Below are positions 34,757 to 46,933 of a DNA stretch of 64,000 bases, one piece after another. The first letter of the stretch is position 1. Each line of letters opens with the position of its first letter. The stretch spans positions 81,578,556 through 81,642,555 of the forward strand of contig CM049310.1 in the NCBI GenBank assembly GCA_026874595.1, read 5' to 3'. The translations under genes and the position numbers were made by a program. A model generated the notes under the pieces. The model was not told the DNA's origin. It did no database searches and worked only from the letters and a program-made list of their open reading frames with translations. Origin of the DNA: Sipunculus nudus (Eukaryota; Annelida; Sipuncula; Golfingiida; Sipunculidae).

Positions 34757-35035
34757 ATTTGTTCATTATTATATCCCATGTGTTCATTATGATATCCCAT
34801 TTGTTCATTATGATATCCAATTTGTTTATTATGATATCCCATTTGTTCATTATGATATCCCATTTGTTCATTATGATATCCCGTTTGTTCATTATGATAT
34901 CCCGTTTGTTCATTATGATTTCCCGTTTTTTATGATATCCAATTTGTTCATTATGATATCCCATATGTTATTTATGATACCCCGTTTGTTCATTATGATA
35001 TCCCGTTTGTTCATTATGATATCCCATTTGTTTTT
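34757..35035. repeat. 21-bp minisatellite, about 13 units
   Basis: Unit GTTCATTATGATATCCCATT plus T. Units vary mainly at the last few bases (CCCATTT, CCCGTTT, CCAATTT). One unit is shortened near 34930. Because 21 is a multiple of three, a reverse frame reads a 7-residue repeat (MNKWDII); no start or context supports expression. Confidence 0.9.
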
Positions 35036-36334
35036 CTGTTAATGTAAAAAAACCTGCACAATATGAATAAGGTAAAAATTTTAAAATAATGTAGAGAAGT
35101 TTTACAGAATAAATCGTTTCATATTTGCAAGCATTGTCATTTCTTTAAATTTATTAAACAAAAGTATGCAACACGATATCCTGTTCTTGTTCGAAAGAGA
35201 CTGAACAAACTAATTAGAGACACAGATGTAACAAGGCGAAGAGATACGAAAGGTTACTCCAGCCGACAAATTTGCCAATCACTTACACCAGTAGAGGTCA
35301 CGGGGGCTGGTTGAAACTGACATATTCTTTCAACTTGGTCGCATTAAAAAATCATACCGTTATTTTCTCAAACCGATCGTACATAAAAGTGAAAGCCTTA
35401 TTTTTTTCTGTGAGACAGTTGTATCGGTAAATCGACACCGGAAGTTTTTCAGGACCAGGAGTCTTCAAGGAAGCACACACCGGAAAAATAGAAAGATTAC
35501 ACTGTCTCCGAAAAAAATAGGATTAAAGAGAAATAATTGGATCTCCCGAAAATTATTAAAAAGACTGAATATGATTGATGACCTGCTGTTTCATAAAAAC
35601 AAAAGAACCGGATCACAGGGTATTATCTTGACCCGCAAAGCAACTATGTGACCCGGAAAACGCCCATTTATTAAATCAAGGAACGCTTATATCAGATTTC
35701 TTGTTTGAGACAGGAAAAGAGAGTTAAATGATGAAAAGTCGACTTGACGGACATTTGAAATCAAATGTTTAAATGAATAATTACGGCAACAGTAGAAATA
35801 TAATTTTTCAAGAACATTTTACTTCACAAGTTATTTTTATATTGATTAAATATTATTATGAGTCATCAATTACACTAATTAATTAATTATTTATGGTATT
35901 TATTTTGTTTTAAAGATTCTTTGCTTTAATTAGTATTAACATTGTCCATATTTGCTTTGTTAATTGTAAGATTTTTACAGTATTTGCTTAAAGATGTGTA
36001 ACCAGAAGGTCTTTGATCAAAGGTTTACCACTTTAATCAAATGTTGGGCTCGTATGTTTAGCATGCATGGAATAAGTAGGCAGTTCAGCTTAAACAGTGG
36101 CATCTTTAGTCGGGGTACTGTGGACTAGCTGCTACGGCGCAAACGTATTCATTTACGCAAGCATGACATCTAGGAAGCTATTGCTGTGCCTGAAGGAGAA
36201 ACAAATTTGAAGGTCATTTATAATTTGGTAAAGGAACACACTCTTTAATTTACAGATGATTTTCACTGAATGATTCAAAGGACCCCAATCTCTCTTTCAT
36301 GTTATCATAGCATTCACAGCAATGTTTTGGGCGA

Positions 36335-36475
36335 GTCTACACTATCAGAGTCCGAGTGCATGTTCAAACCCAAGTTGGTCGGGTCCAAGTCCTTTCGGCT
36401 TTCGGTACGAGTCCAGTCCAGCTTCTCCGATTCCGAGTCTTTTTGATACCGAGCCCAATTCCGAGTCCTAGTCCA
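36335..36475. repeat. GAGTCC-rich degenerate block
   Basis: Many GAGTCC/AAGTCC/CAGTCC words at irregular 6-18 bp spacing. A second such block is at 36770-36860, with equivalents at 41105-41255 and 41515-41640. A reverse-strand piece (GAGTCTACACTATCAGAGTC context) is at about 54935-55050. Confidence 0.7.
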
Positions 36476-37019
36476 ATAGAAAAAACAGTTATAAAAAAAA
36501 TAAAAACTGAAATTTGAGATAAAAGTGTATTTTTTGTTAGTTCATGACTTTTTTACTTTAAGGTCAAATTATATTTATCTATAGATCTGATTTGGATATA
36601 CAAATGGGAATTCAATATGGAATAATCAAACTAGGTTTTGAAAAGTGTGTCAATAGTTTTTTTTTTTAAACATGTATGCCTTTGTGCTGTGTTTTACAGT
36701 CTTATCACCAGACCTTGGACGACAACGTTTACCTTTTACTACTGGACTCGAGATGGACCATGTCTAATTTCTGGAATCCTGACCACCGAGTCCGGGTACA
36801 AGTCCGGGACCAGGACCAGCGAGTCCTAGTCCAGGTCCCTTTTAAGTGGACTCGAGTCCGGATTGACATATTGCTCTTTTATTATATATCTATTACCACA
36901 AGTAGAGAAGCAGTGTTCAAGAAGAATTAGCTGCAGGAAGAAAATCATTGTAAAATCATTGTAAGACAGAATTCCCGCTGAAAGCCATTACATTTTTCCC
37001 GACCCGCGGGCCGGTAATA

Positions 37020-37495
37020 TACTTTAATAAAAATTGACCTAAACGTCATAATATCAAACTGCGTGACAATATGTAAAAACAGTATATTTTGTGTTTTTTT
37101 CTCTACCGTTTTTCTTTCATGTTGAAAATGATTTTTTTTATTTAAGATTTAAAAATTTAATTTTAGTAAGAAAGAAATATAAGAGGAGAAAAGAAAAAAA
37201 TGTTTTAAGATAATGTCATGTATAGTTTGATGTTAGCCCACTGAAAAGTGTTTTGTTGTTACTGGATGCTTAAAATCGTGTACCATTTAAAATGTATAAA
37301 ATTTAAAATTTTATATGATAATGATTGTGAATCATTTTCAAACATGCATGCAAATACCATAGAAAGAACTCTATATATACAAGGTGTAAATTATATATAC
37401 TTTAAGCCTTGGTCTTATATGCCTTTGAAAAAAAACTAATCTAATAATGAATTTATGTTTTTTTTTTGCCAGGAATGTAGTCTTAATTGCACTGT
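37020..37495 (+). mobile_element. Family B MITE-like copy B4
   Basis: Within duplication copy 1. Starts near TACTTTAATAAAAATTGACC, has the core TTAGCCCACTGAAAAGTG and ends TTTGCCAGGAATGTAGTCTT. The 5' TIR is degraded. Confidence 0.6.
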
Positions 37496-37554
37496 ATAAT
37501 ATTTTATCAACGTTAAAATCGTGTTATTCCCTGCATTCTGATGCAGATTGGGCC

Positions 37555-37745
37555 TCTGGGTTAAAGAGACCTATTCACGTACCAGACATGTAACTGTACA
37601 TGAGGTATGGTGATTTTCCTCAAACTATTATGTTATCTGTCAATAGTTTGGTTGTAAAACCGTTTGCCTACTCCTGAACACAAGTGGAAATAAACCTGCG
37701 CCGGGAGCGATCAGTTGCCCAAAACATAAACATTGTGCTCACGCT
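37555..37745 (+). repeat. Repeat shared with 42275-42465
   Basis: TTAAAGAGACCTATTCACGT, ACCAGACAT, GTTCATGAGGTATGGTG-type sequence, AAACCGTTTGC and AAGTGGAAATAAAC occur in order in both. It is the right end of the large duplication, and the TTAAAG start resembles the family A end. Confidence 0.5.
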
Positions 37746-37777
37746 GCCAGGTGGCCGTACCCTCACAACTAAATATA

Positions 37778-37804
37778 CAGTGGCGTACCAAAGGGGGGGG
37801 GGGC
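37778..37804 (+). repeat. CAGTGGCG...poly-G terminal module
   Basis: CAGTGGCGTACCAAA followed by about 11-12 G. Compare 31935-31984 on the other strand. No opposite end was found. Confidence 0.4.
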
Positions 37805-37809
37805 ATGTT

Positions 37810-38696
37810 GGGGTCGGCATTTCGTTGAATGAGTATGATGAAGTGGCCTGAGGAGTTCCTTAAAAAGTACAAATTCATAGATACAATTTTGACTTTTTAA
37901 ACATTGTTTTGAAAACTTAAATGTTTGGTGTTTTTGGCTGTGTTCCCCGTTTCCAATAACTGTTGTTTTTCTTTTTAAGACCAGGGGTCTTGCATTGCAA
38001 GATTGCCATCGAGAATCTGACCAGTAATGCAAAGTCAATCATTTCAGGGACGTCTGTATGTTTACAAAAATCCCTCGGCGGCGCTAACAAGTGAGAAACA
38101 CTGCCATGGCAGACCAATGCCACCTTGTGGCGGGGTTGCGGAAAATGTTCTACCATTTCCGTTGCGTTACCCTTAGGATGTATAAATAATTTTGGCCTTT
38201 GAATTAAGCAAATTACCAAGGTATCTAAAAAAAACATACAACAACCTAAATTGCACCTTTTCATGAATTCCCATATTTGTACAACAGTCTCTTTAAAATG
38301 CAAATGTTTACACCGTCCTGAAAACTATCCTAAGTATTACATAAATTTCTATTCTTTCTGTTGATTTACTACGGTTGATAAAAGGTGACCAGATCTTTTA
38401 TGTAACGTAAATAATAAAAATCTTTCACCCTATGAAGGAGTTATATTATCTTTAAGTTGGCAGATGTAATTGTATTTCAATATAAATTTTTTATAAATGT
38501 CCTGTGGGATGAATCCCTCTAGCCTCTGTGCCACACGATCAATATGCTTAGCATGTGTGTTACATTTTAGAGTTCAAAACTGAAATAAAGATATATTTGC
38601 ATGAACTATTATTAACCGTTTAACTGCCCGACATACTACATACAGATAGTTGTCGCATGGTCGTTATATCCTTTCAAGTAAAATGCTCAATATAAC

Positions 38697-38744
<48 letters not shown>

Positions 38745-39080
38745 CAATGTTATAACTACTTGACGGTCAATGAGATACATCATGATATAATCATAGTTAT
38801 AACATAGCTTATGAATAAAACTTCGCAATGTGCAGAGATATAATCACTAATTCCTCAATGAAAATGATGTAAAGCTTTGAATTACAGCATGGTTTTAACT
38901 ATGTGGATATTGCAATTACATTTGATTTTTATCTGAAAACATTAAACATGCACTGCACATATATAATAACCTCTGGCGTTTTGAGTATAGATTTAAGTAT
39001 TAGTGCCTTGCTTGCTGAAGCTCCATGCATATCACAGGGGTAGCTGCTTTCATATGCGATAAAAAGAGGTGGAACTATGA
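37810..39080. other. No recognisable gene; one 128-codon reverse frame
   Basis: The reverse frame 37917-38303 has no motif or family resemblance I can name. Its start region (AGAGACTGTTGTACAA on the minus strand) looks repeat-like. A (TA)n tract is at 38700-38741. Confidence 0.3.
38700..38741. repeat. (TA)n microsatellite
   Basis: About 41 bp of TA, seen directly. Confidence 0.95.
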
Positions 39081-39084
39081 AGTG

Positions 39085-39405
39085 ACAAGGTATTTATTAG
39101 CCCTGCCAGGGCTTTAGTATTTGCGTTTACTAATAAAATGCTAACAATAAAACGTGATTCCAAGTACCGATAGACTTAACTCAGTGCCAGCTCTTATCAT
39201 GAAATCAGAGGGTCAGATAGTGGCAAATTATTTATATGAGTTGCCGCAAGATGGCGGTACCGATATTAAATGCGACACAACGAATGAACGTTTGATTTCT
39301 CTGTCAGAAGCAACAATTAAGTCAGAACTATTTCATGGACTGGGCCAGTCTAGCTTATCCTGTGGCTACACGAGGTTAAGAAAATTGTGTTCAGGGTGAA
39401 CTGTC
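39085..39405 (+). repeat. Diverged duplicate of 30430-30850
   Basis: See 30430-30850. It shares AGCCCTGCCAGGGCTTTAG, GTACCGATAGACTTAACTC, the GGTCAGA word and GACTGGGCCAGTCTA. It contains an 81-codon frame (39154-39399) that the other copy does not preserve, so I do not call a gene. Confidence 0.45.
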
Positions 39406-39984
39406 AACACTAATATTTCAGATACAAGGTTTACTAGATGATATGAACTAAACAAGATGAAAAAAACGCACTGACGGGTACAGCTGACTTTAATGCAACG
39501 AGAGAATGCTTCTTTAATTAAGTAACCACAATTTATGTATATCCAGCGATTTTACTGTAAGTCTTGTCAAATCCTGCATCGTTTTTAATCAAATGATGAA
39601 GGTATATACCATTGACGTGGCAGTAAATGGCGGCAGCAGTGACCGTAAGTGGCGGCAGGGGTATTACAGTTTTCAGTTCGGGAACAAGGGGTAGCCGTGT
39701 GCGGTGGTCCGTGAAGCTCACGAATCAACAGTGAATAGAAAACAATACCGTCACAAAGGGAAGTGAACACACTTGTGATTTTCAATGTGGCCCTTTTTCG
39801 AAGATCTCGAAACTTTTCACGCTTTTATGTAGGCACTTTAATGGATTTCCCTGCATTTAGAGCTACCTGGCCTGTTCTAAGGGGTTATTCATTAAATCCA
39901 ATAAAAAGAATGAGGTTCCCCAAATATTATTGAAAGCAGGATTTGTGTTTTTGGAGACACTGGCACAACTATCAAACCAGTCGA

Positions 39985-42470
39985 ACATAATAATTAGAGA
40001 CACAGTTGAAATAAATCAAAGAGCAACCGATACTTACTCCGTCAAATTTGCCAAACAGTGACAACAGTAAAGGTTACGATGGCTGGTTGAAACTGACACT
40101 CCTTCAACTGGGCCGCATTAAAAATCTCAGACGGTTATTATTTTCTCAGACGGATCGTTTATGAAAGTGAAAGCAAAACTTTTCTCCTATTAATCAGTAA
40201 TATCAGGAAATCGATACCGGAAGTCTTTCAGGACCGGAAGTCTTCAAGGAAGCTTCGCCGGAATAATAGAAAGATCACACTGTCTCCGACAAGAATTAGA
40301 ATTGAAGAGAAATAATTGGATCTCCCTAAAATTATTAAGAAAACTGAATAAAACTAATGACCTGCTGTTTTATAAAAACAAAAGAATCGGATCTCAGGGC
40401 ATTTTCTTGACCCGCACAGCAACTATGAGACCCGGAAAACGCCAAATTATTAAAGCAAGGAACACTTAAATCAGATTTCTTGTTTGAGAATGAAAAAGGA
40501 GAGTTAAATTATGAAAAGTCGGCTTAACGACATTTGTAATTAAATGTTCAAATGAAACAGTTCGGCAACAGCGGAGATATAATTTGTCAAGAACATCTAC
40601 TAATTTTACTTTACAGGTTGTTTTTGTATTAATTAAATGTCATTATGATTCATCGTTTACACAAATTAATTAATCATTTGTGGTGTTCATATTGTTTTAA
40701 AGAATCCCCGCTTTCATTAGCATTGATATTTTCCATATATGTTTTGTTTTTATGTGAGATTGTTAAATTACATACTTTAATTTTTATTCAACAGGAGGAT
40801 CTTAAGTGAAGGTTTACGATCATGGGCCCGTGTGCTGAGCATGCATGACATAAGAATGCAGCTTAGCTTAAACGGCGGAATATTTAGTGCCGGTATTGTG
40901 GACTGATGTAGTCTAAACTAATTCCGCCAAGCAAGCATGAATTCTAGGAATTACTATTGCTGCGCCGGAAGTAAGAACAATCCGGAAGATCACGTATAAT
41001 TCGGCAAACTAACACTATCTTTGATTTACAGAAGATGCTCAATGAATGATTCAAAGGACACCAATCATTCTTTCATCTTATTAAAGCATCAAAAGCAATG
41101 TTGTGGCCGAGTCCACAACATCCGAGTCCTAGTGGAGGTCCGGGTCCAGGCTGGTCGACTCCAAGTCTGAGTGCTATGGGTACTAGTCAAAGTCCAGCTT
41201 CTCGGAGTCCGAGTCTTTTCGATACCAAAACCAAGTTCGGGTCCGAGTCCAATAACATAAACATATATAAAAAAATCGGGAAATCTGATAAAAAAGTGCA
41301 TGTTTTTTGTTAGTTCATGATTTTTTTTGTTTTACTTTAATCTGAAATTACATTCATCTAGAGATCTGTCCTATTTTGATATTCAGGTGGAAAATTAATC
41401 TGGAATAGTCTAATTGTGTTTGAAATATTCCGCTATAGTTTGTTAACATCTTTTTGTGTGTTTTACAATATTATAGTCAGACCTTAGGCGACGTTTCATT
41501 TTATTAGACTCGAGATCGACTGAGTCTGATTTCTTGAGTCCTGATCACCGAGTCCAGGTCCAGGACCACCGAGCCTGCGGCCGAGTATGGGTCCCTTAAA
41601 AAGTGGACTCGAGTCGAGTCCAACATCACTGAATCTGTTTCATTGTACGTATCATCCCAAGTGAGGAAGCAGTGTTCAAATAGAATTGGTTACTTGAAGG
41701 TCAGAAGAAAATTACTGTAAGACTAATTCCCGCTGGTAAATAATACATTTATGAAGACACACGGGGCCGGTAATGTGAGGTCTCCTGTCTTAAGGTAACA
41801 TCCCTGGCAAAATCCTCTTAAGTAAAAATCAAACTAAAAGTCATAATATCACCCCTCTACCATGTTTATTTCGTGTTTTAAATTAAAATCATTTTTTTAA
41901 TTCAATTTAAGCTAGGAAGAATTATCAAAGAGTAAAACAAAAACGGTAGTCATGTAGATTGATGTAAGTCAACTGAAAAGTAGTTTGCTTGTACAGGATG
42001 CTTAAAATCGTGTACTATTTAAAATTTTCAAAAATGTTAACATTTCATCTTTCATGAAAATGATTGTGAATTTAAAAAATACATGTACCATTAAAAGGAC
42101 TTCATACTAGGTTAAATTATATATACTTTAAGGGTTCCTATATGCATTAAAAAATCTAATTTGATATTGAATTTATTGGAATTTGCCAGGAATGCTACTT
42201 TAATCGCAAAGTATCATATTTTATCAATGTTAGAATCGTGTTATCCCTTGCAATCTGAGGCAGGTTTGGCCTCAATTTGAAAGGAACCTGAGAACATACC
42301 AGACATTACACTGTTCATGAGGTATAGTGTTTTTCCCTAAAATATAATGGTATATGTCAATGCTTCGTTCAGAAACCGTTTGCTCACTCGTGTACATAAG
42401 TGGAAATAAACTTGCACCGCACGCGATCAATGACCGAAAACAAAAACATTGTGCGCACACTGCAGGGTTT
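39985..42470 (+). repeat. Segmental duplication, copy 2 (~2.5 kb)
   Basis: Direct-orientation partner of 35195-37745. It contains GAGTCC blocks at 41105-41255 and 41515-41640, and the most complete family B copy at 41790-42203. Confidence 0.8.
41790..42203 (+). mobile_element. Family B MITE-like copy B5, reference copy with TIRs
   Basis: 414 bp. Left end TTAAGGTAACATCCCTGGC; the right end read inward is TTAAAGTAGCATTCCTGGC, so about 18 of 23 terminal bases pair as inverted repeats. The interior is AT-rich with no coding capacity. Size and TIRs fit a MITE. The TTAA at both outer edges may be the target duplication or part of the TIR. Other copies: 4979, 5283, 6972, 37020, 51165. Confidence 0.7.
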
Positions 42471-42479
42471 CCCTATCTC

Positions 42480-44570
42480 GCAACTTCACTTAGCAAGATT
42501 TTCAAGCTTGCACCGATGTTTCTAATGTGTTTCTTATGTGTTAATTCTCCTTGTTTGGGAATTGTCGACCAACTCCGGATCTCTCATCACTTGGTCCTGT
42601 ATTGATAAACAGACAAACGGCTATGTTTACTCACATAAAAAAAAACATATCAACCTATAAAACAGGTGAACTGTAGAGAATAAGGTTTTCTTTTGCTGAA
42701 AATTCAGTCAAAATCAGCTAATGGCGTGAGATAATATACAATCGTGAACATAAATATTACAATGTAATTGCAAATGTTTATGTACCTTTATTATTAATTT
42801 ATCTTAGATCCTGAGATCATGGTAGGTTTGCGATGAGAGCAGAATCTAATTTTGCGACTTCTGCATTACCGGCTGTTCCTCTCATAACGAGGGCTCAGCT
42901 TCATAAGATGGCGAATTCCGAGACTTTTTTTAAAGCTGACTTCCTGTATTTATTGAAATATAAGAAAGATGAAATGAATCGCCAAATGATGATTTGAGCA
43001 GGTATAAATTGGTCTGTGTAAACTAATGGGCGTCATCGCTGCGCCAGGGCGGCCGATATTTCATTCAGTTAATACCTAGGGCAGAGGGGAGCAGCTTATA
43101 TCGTCACATCATCCAAACAGTAACCGTAGCTTATTGACAAACCCCAGACAGTCAAAGCCCAACATGACCGTGTTAAAAACCACTTAGGTCTATTTTTTAG
43201 CATTCTTTTCCTTTCACGGGCACCTGCAATACTGCGCGGTGTTAGAAGACAGTCTTTCCTTGTGCAGGGTGAGCAACCCGCATGAGAATTAATGGACAAA
43301 GCAGCTACCTCGTTACACTTTTAAGAAGAAGCTAATTTGGTGATGTCTGCTTGGGAATTAGAGCTCTCCGTATCAAAGTTTACAGGCGTCTACTGCCAGA
43401 CATACGTCATTTTTGTTGTGTAGCTTTCGTCTGACTTTACAAAACACCCGGTGATCGGAACGATAAATTCCTTCATTTTTGTTATACGTCTTGGGAGATT
43501 AGTCTTAGCTGATGTAGCTAAAATATAGTTTATCACTTATGGCTTTTACAAGAAAGAACTAAAAGATGAGTCTGAAACGCTCAGTCCAATTTAGGAGGGT
43601 CACACGTTATTAAGGAGCTTCCCAAGAGACGGGATCTATTTTCAACTTTTGAAAAGTTATGTAGAATTGAATCCTTTATATTGTTATATCCGTATAACTA
43701 TAATTATCAGATACCTTGTCATTATATGATTATTGTAAGAATCCTTTTCGATATAGTGTATACATGATTGAGTTGTTTGTTTGATGTAGAATGTTGCAAG
43801 AGCCAACTGAGATCCTCTCTGTCCTACAGACAAATTCGTTTGTTTATAATATCAAAATATTGCACGAATAATGAAATTCTATGCTGATTCTGTAATTTCA
43901 TGAATTTTGTAATTTCTTGAATTTTGATATCAGTTCTCTATAACCCGTGTTTGCACTTCCCTTTTCACTTTACACTTTAATTAGGATGCTAACGGAGATA
44001 TCCATGTTGACTAAGACTATAGCCTCTAGTTGGTGTTTATCGTTATACCAGTATCGTGGTAATATTATTTTAAAAGCTTCACTATATGTAACTGGAACTG
44101 GGTTTCTCTAACTGTAATTTATGAAAAATATCATGCTAATATACTATTCTAACTCTTCCTGAAATGAACAATGACTCGATCTCTTTTTTTAAATACAAGT
44201 ATCTCGTGAGATACTGAAAAAGACAGTATGCTTTAAATTAAGAGTTCTCAGTCACTGAAGTGATTATATAATCTGTCGCGAGATAGGAATAAATTATAAA
44301 GTCATTTTATCAACAAACGGCAGTTGGAATACCGACTGGTAAAATGGACGGAGAGGCTTTAGTGAGCGCCACCTTTCGCAGTCTAGCTAAACTAGTGTCT
44401 CCTGAAATTGCAAAATTGGGGTTTTTTCAGAGTAATTACCGTATATAAAAACTCGGTTACTCAGTCATCGCGATCCTTGGTCTAAAGCTTGATGTATTGA
44501 TATGCCATTGAGAGAATATTGCCAGGTGACGTAATAATATGCAAATATCAGGGATCCCCCCATTCACTAG
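42480..44570. other. No recognisable gene or repeat
   Basis: Unique-looking DNA with short frames. A short CCTCTCATAACGAGG-type imperfect inverted repeat is near 42877-42891. Nothing else is supported. Confidence 0.4.
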
Positions 44571-44574
44571 CGCC

Positions 44575-45100
44575 CTATCGGCCCTCTGACATTACGATCA
44601 GATTACTTGCCTGCCAGAGTGCCTTTACATCTAGGTCTGAGGAACGCACTATAAGGCCACATGAGGAAGCAAATATTTTCGTCACTTAGGACAACGCCTC
44701 ATGGCCTACAGGTACACTGTCAAATGACATAAACCAGACCAGTTGTTTGCATTTTAACACCGTTTAAATGACCAAACATGAACAAAAGAAGTTCCGTTCT
44801 GACTCAGCATTTTGGTAAATCCCTCCGCTTGTTTGTTGAATTTTTCACCGCATAAACGCATAAAGCATGGCTTAGACGGGTTACTTGGTGCAGCCGACTT
44901 ATACGCGATACTGGAAATGACTCGTTACCATAGAGACGGGGTTTCAGTTTCAGTTGTGAGATTACATGTATTTTCTTGCATTAATGCATCATACGTAGTT
45001 TAATTTTGAGATAATGGGCTGTTTACAACAAATATGAATGCAACATGATGGAAGACCACTGCGACGCATTCCTCGATACTGCTTGTATCACGACTCACGA
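44575..45100 (+). repeat. Family C interspersed repeat, copy C2
   Basis: Collinear with C1 (14405-14895), including TTACTTGCCTGCCAGAGTGC, CATTAATGCATCAT and GGGCTGTTTACAACAA. A third, reverse copy is at 48330-48645. Confidence 0.65.
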
Positions 45101-45224
45101 AGGCTTACCAGCCCAATTATCATCGCCTACTGAGTCAGGTTGTCACGGCTACCCATTCACTAGACAGGCCATTAACATAAAGATGTGTCTGCCTCAGCGA
45201 CGTCCAAGGAGGTTATGTTTTTGT

Positions 45225-45400
45225 CGGTTTTGGTTTGTTTTTCCGTGTGTTTTTCTGTTTGTTAGCAACATTACAAAAAAGGTATTTGCAGATTTTGATG
45301 AAATTTGCAGGATAGCTCGGCAATGATATAAAAAACAATTGATTCAATTTCGGGGGTAATCCGGATCAACATCTGGAACCAGGATTTTTTTTTAAAGAAA
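45225..45400 (+). repeat. Dispersed-repeat relic (GTTAGCAACATTACAAAAAA... type)
   Basis: The order TCTGTTTGTTAGCAACATTA, GATTTTGATGAAATTTGCAG, GGTAATCCGGATCA and TGGAACCAGGATTTTT matches a dispersed repeat I remember seeing in many genomes. I cannot name or verify it. The 93-codon frame at 45045-45326 runs through it and is therefore probably not a gene. Confidence 0.4.
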
Positions 45401-46144
45401 AATGCTGGATTTCCGACAATGCGATATGAGGGTAATGAGCTGCCTTGGCGGAGGTCTGCGACCTCTGAGTGCTATTCTAGTCATTGTAAATACCAACACT
45501 GACGTTATAGCAGGTCTCATATGCAACCGATCGGTTGAAATAAAAACAGACTTGCAGAATGTCATTTCTTATATCGAAGTTTGGTTTCATATTATTAACC
45601 GGACTGTAAAGAGTAAGCCTGGTGCACAATAAACGTTAAAGGGTCATGTTAATATTTCTGACGCAATTTAGTGAATATATCAAATATCAGTTAAATCCAT
45701 CGATATATCAGGATTTACATTTTTTCGAATATCACCAAAACTCTACCATATTAAATATATACTTACATTAAATAGTTAGGATATACATCGTTCAAGAACG
45801 ACATTAAATTCTTCTTAGTTAAAGTATTCCTGACAACATTGTTTTATTAAATGAAAATAAAGCCGCAATACAGTAGCTCTTTTATTGACATATATGATTA
45901 ATTTCATGTGTTCATTGCATGAGGACTCTGAGCGCAGGATTTTCCTGGATATCAGACTTAACAAAAGAAGACTCACGATCTCTCTAGCAGACAATAAACC
46001 CGCGACCTGAACAATCTACGATCTAAGCAATCAATCAACGTACAGAGATTTATTGGCAAATTTTCAACAGAAAGAGAATCAAGGAAACAGAAAACAGGAA
46101 AATGAACAAGATTGTTCCATGGCCCTCTTGAAAAGACTCGGGTT

Positions 46145-46505
46145 TTATACCTGAAGATTATCCCTGGCGTTTATTCCCGAGGATTATTCCTGGCGTTTAT
46201 ACCCAAGGATTGTCCCTGGCGTTTTTACCTGAGGATTATCCCTGGCGTTTATTCCCGAGGATTATTCCTGGCGTGTATACCCAAGGATTGTCCCTGGCGT
46301 TTTTACCTGAGGATTATGCCTGGCGTTTATACCCGTGGATTATCCCTGGCGTTTATACCCAAGGATTGTCCCTGGCGTTTATACCTGAGGATTATGCCTA
46401 GCGTTTATACCCGAGGATTATCCTTGTTGTTATTTCTGAGGATTATCACTGGCGTTTATACTTAGGGATTACCCATGGCGTATATGCCTAATGTTTATTC
46501 CCGGA
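46145..46505 (+). repeat. 26-bp minisatellite, about 13 units
   Basis: Unit GGATTATCCCTGGCGTTTAT plus TCCCGA, with an alternating pattern (TACCCAA, TACCTGA, TTCCCGA endings). 26 is not a multiple of three, so the encoded repeat is 26 residues (78 bp, three units). Two forward frames stay open through the array simply because the unit lacks stops. No promoter or homology supports a protein. Confidence 0.9.
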
Positions 46506-46933
46506 TCTATTTATCGGATCGGATCTCTGTTCCCGAGATTTTTATATCCAAACCTTTGTTTAGTGATGCCCGTCTCCTGGCCTTTATACCTGATACTCAT
46601 TCCTTCATACCCTATTCTCGTACCCGGGCCCTCTTACCTGATCTGCACCTTGAAATATTCTTCCTGATAACTTCAGAAAACTTCTACCTGCTGCTCTTTC
46701 CGGCTTATTTTATCTTATGCTGTTCCTCTGGATTTAATAACTGGTCCTCGGTCTCAGAAATTCAATCCTTAAGCTCGTTCCCGAGCCCTTTCAGTTGACA
46801 TTCTTTCCTGGGCCCTTTTAACTTATGCCCGCCAGAGCCTTGATACCTGACCCTTTTCCCGGGCAATCATGCCTGATGCTCCGTCCCGGGCCCAATAAGC
46901 TACTGATCATCCCTGGTCTGTATACCTGAACCG
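46506..46933 (+). repeat. Very degenerate CCCGGGCCC-type array, left part
   Basis: Loose ~30-bp spacing of words such as GATACTC, CCCGGGCCCT and TTACCTGAT. It seems to grade out of the 26-bp minisatellite and resumes after the LTR-like insert at about 47640. Confidence 0.5.

Larger units (their letters stand above)
35195..37745 (+). repeat. Segmental duplication, copy 1 (~2.5 kb)
   Basis: Collinear with 39985-42470 over nearly its whole length, roughly 80-85% identical by eye. Long shared blocks include GAAATAATTGGATCTCCC, TTCTTGACCCGCA, GACCCGGAAAACGCC, AGCATGCATG, the two GAGTCC-rich blocks, a family B copy and ACCGTTTGC-TAC-CCTG. It lies about 4.8 kb upstream of copy 2 in direct orientation. 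Confidence 0.8.

Noticed and set aside
34725-34964. Reverse frame with MNKWDII heptad repeats
   Set aside because: Produced by the 21-bp minisatellite; no evidence of expression.
46112-46465. 117-codon frame with a 26-residue repeat
   Set aside because: It is the translation of a 26-bp minisatellite whose unit lacks stops in the frames used. No start context or homology.
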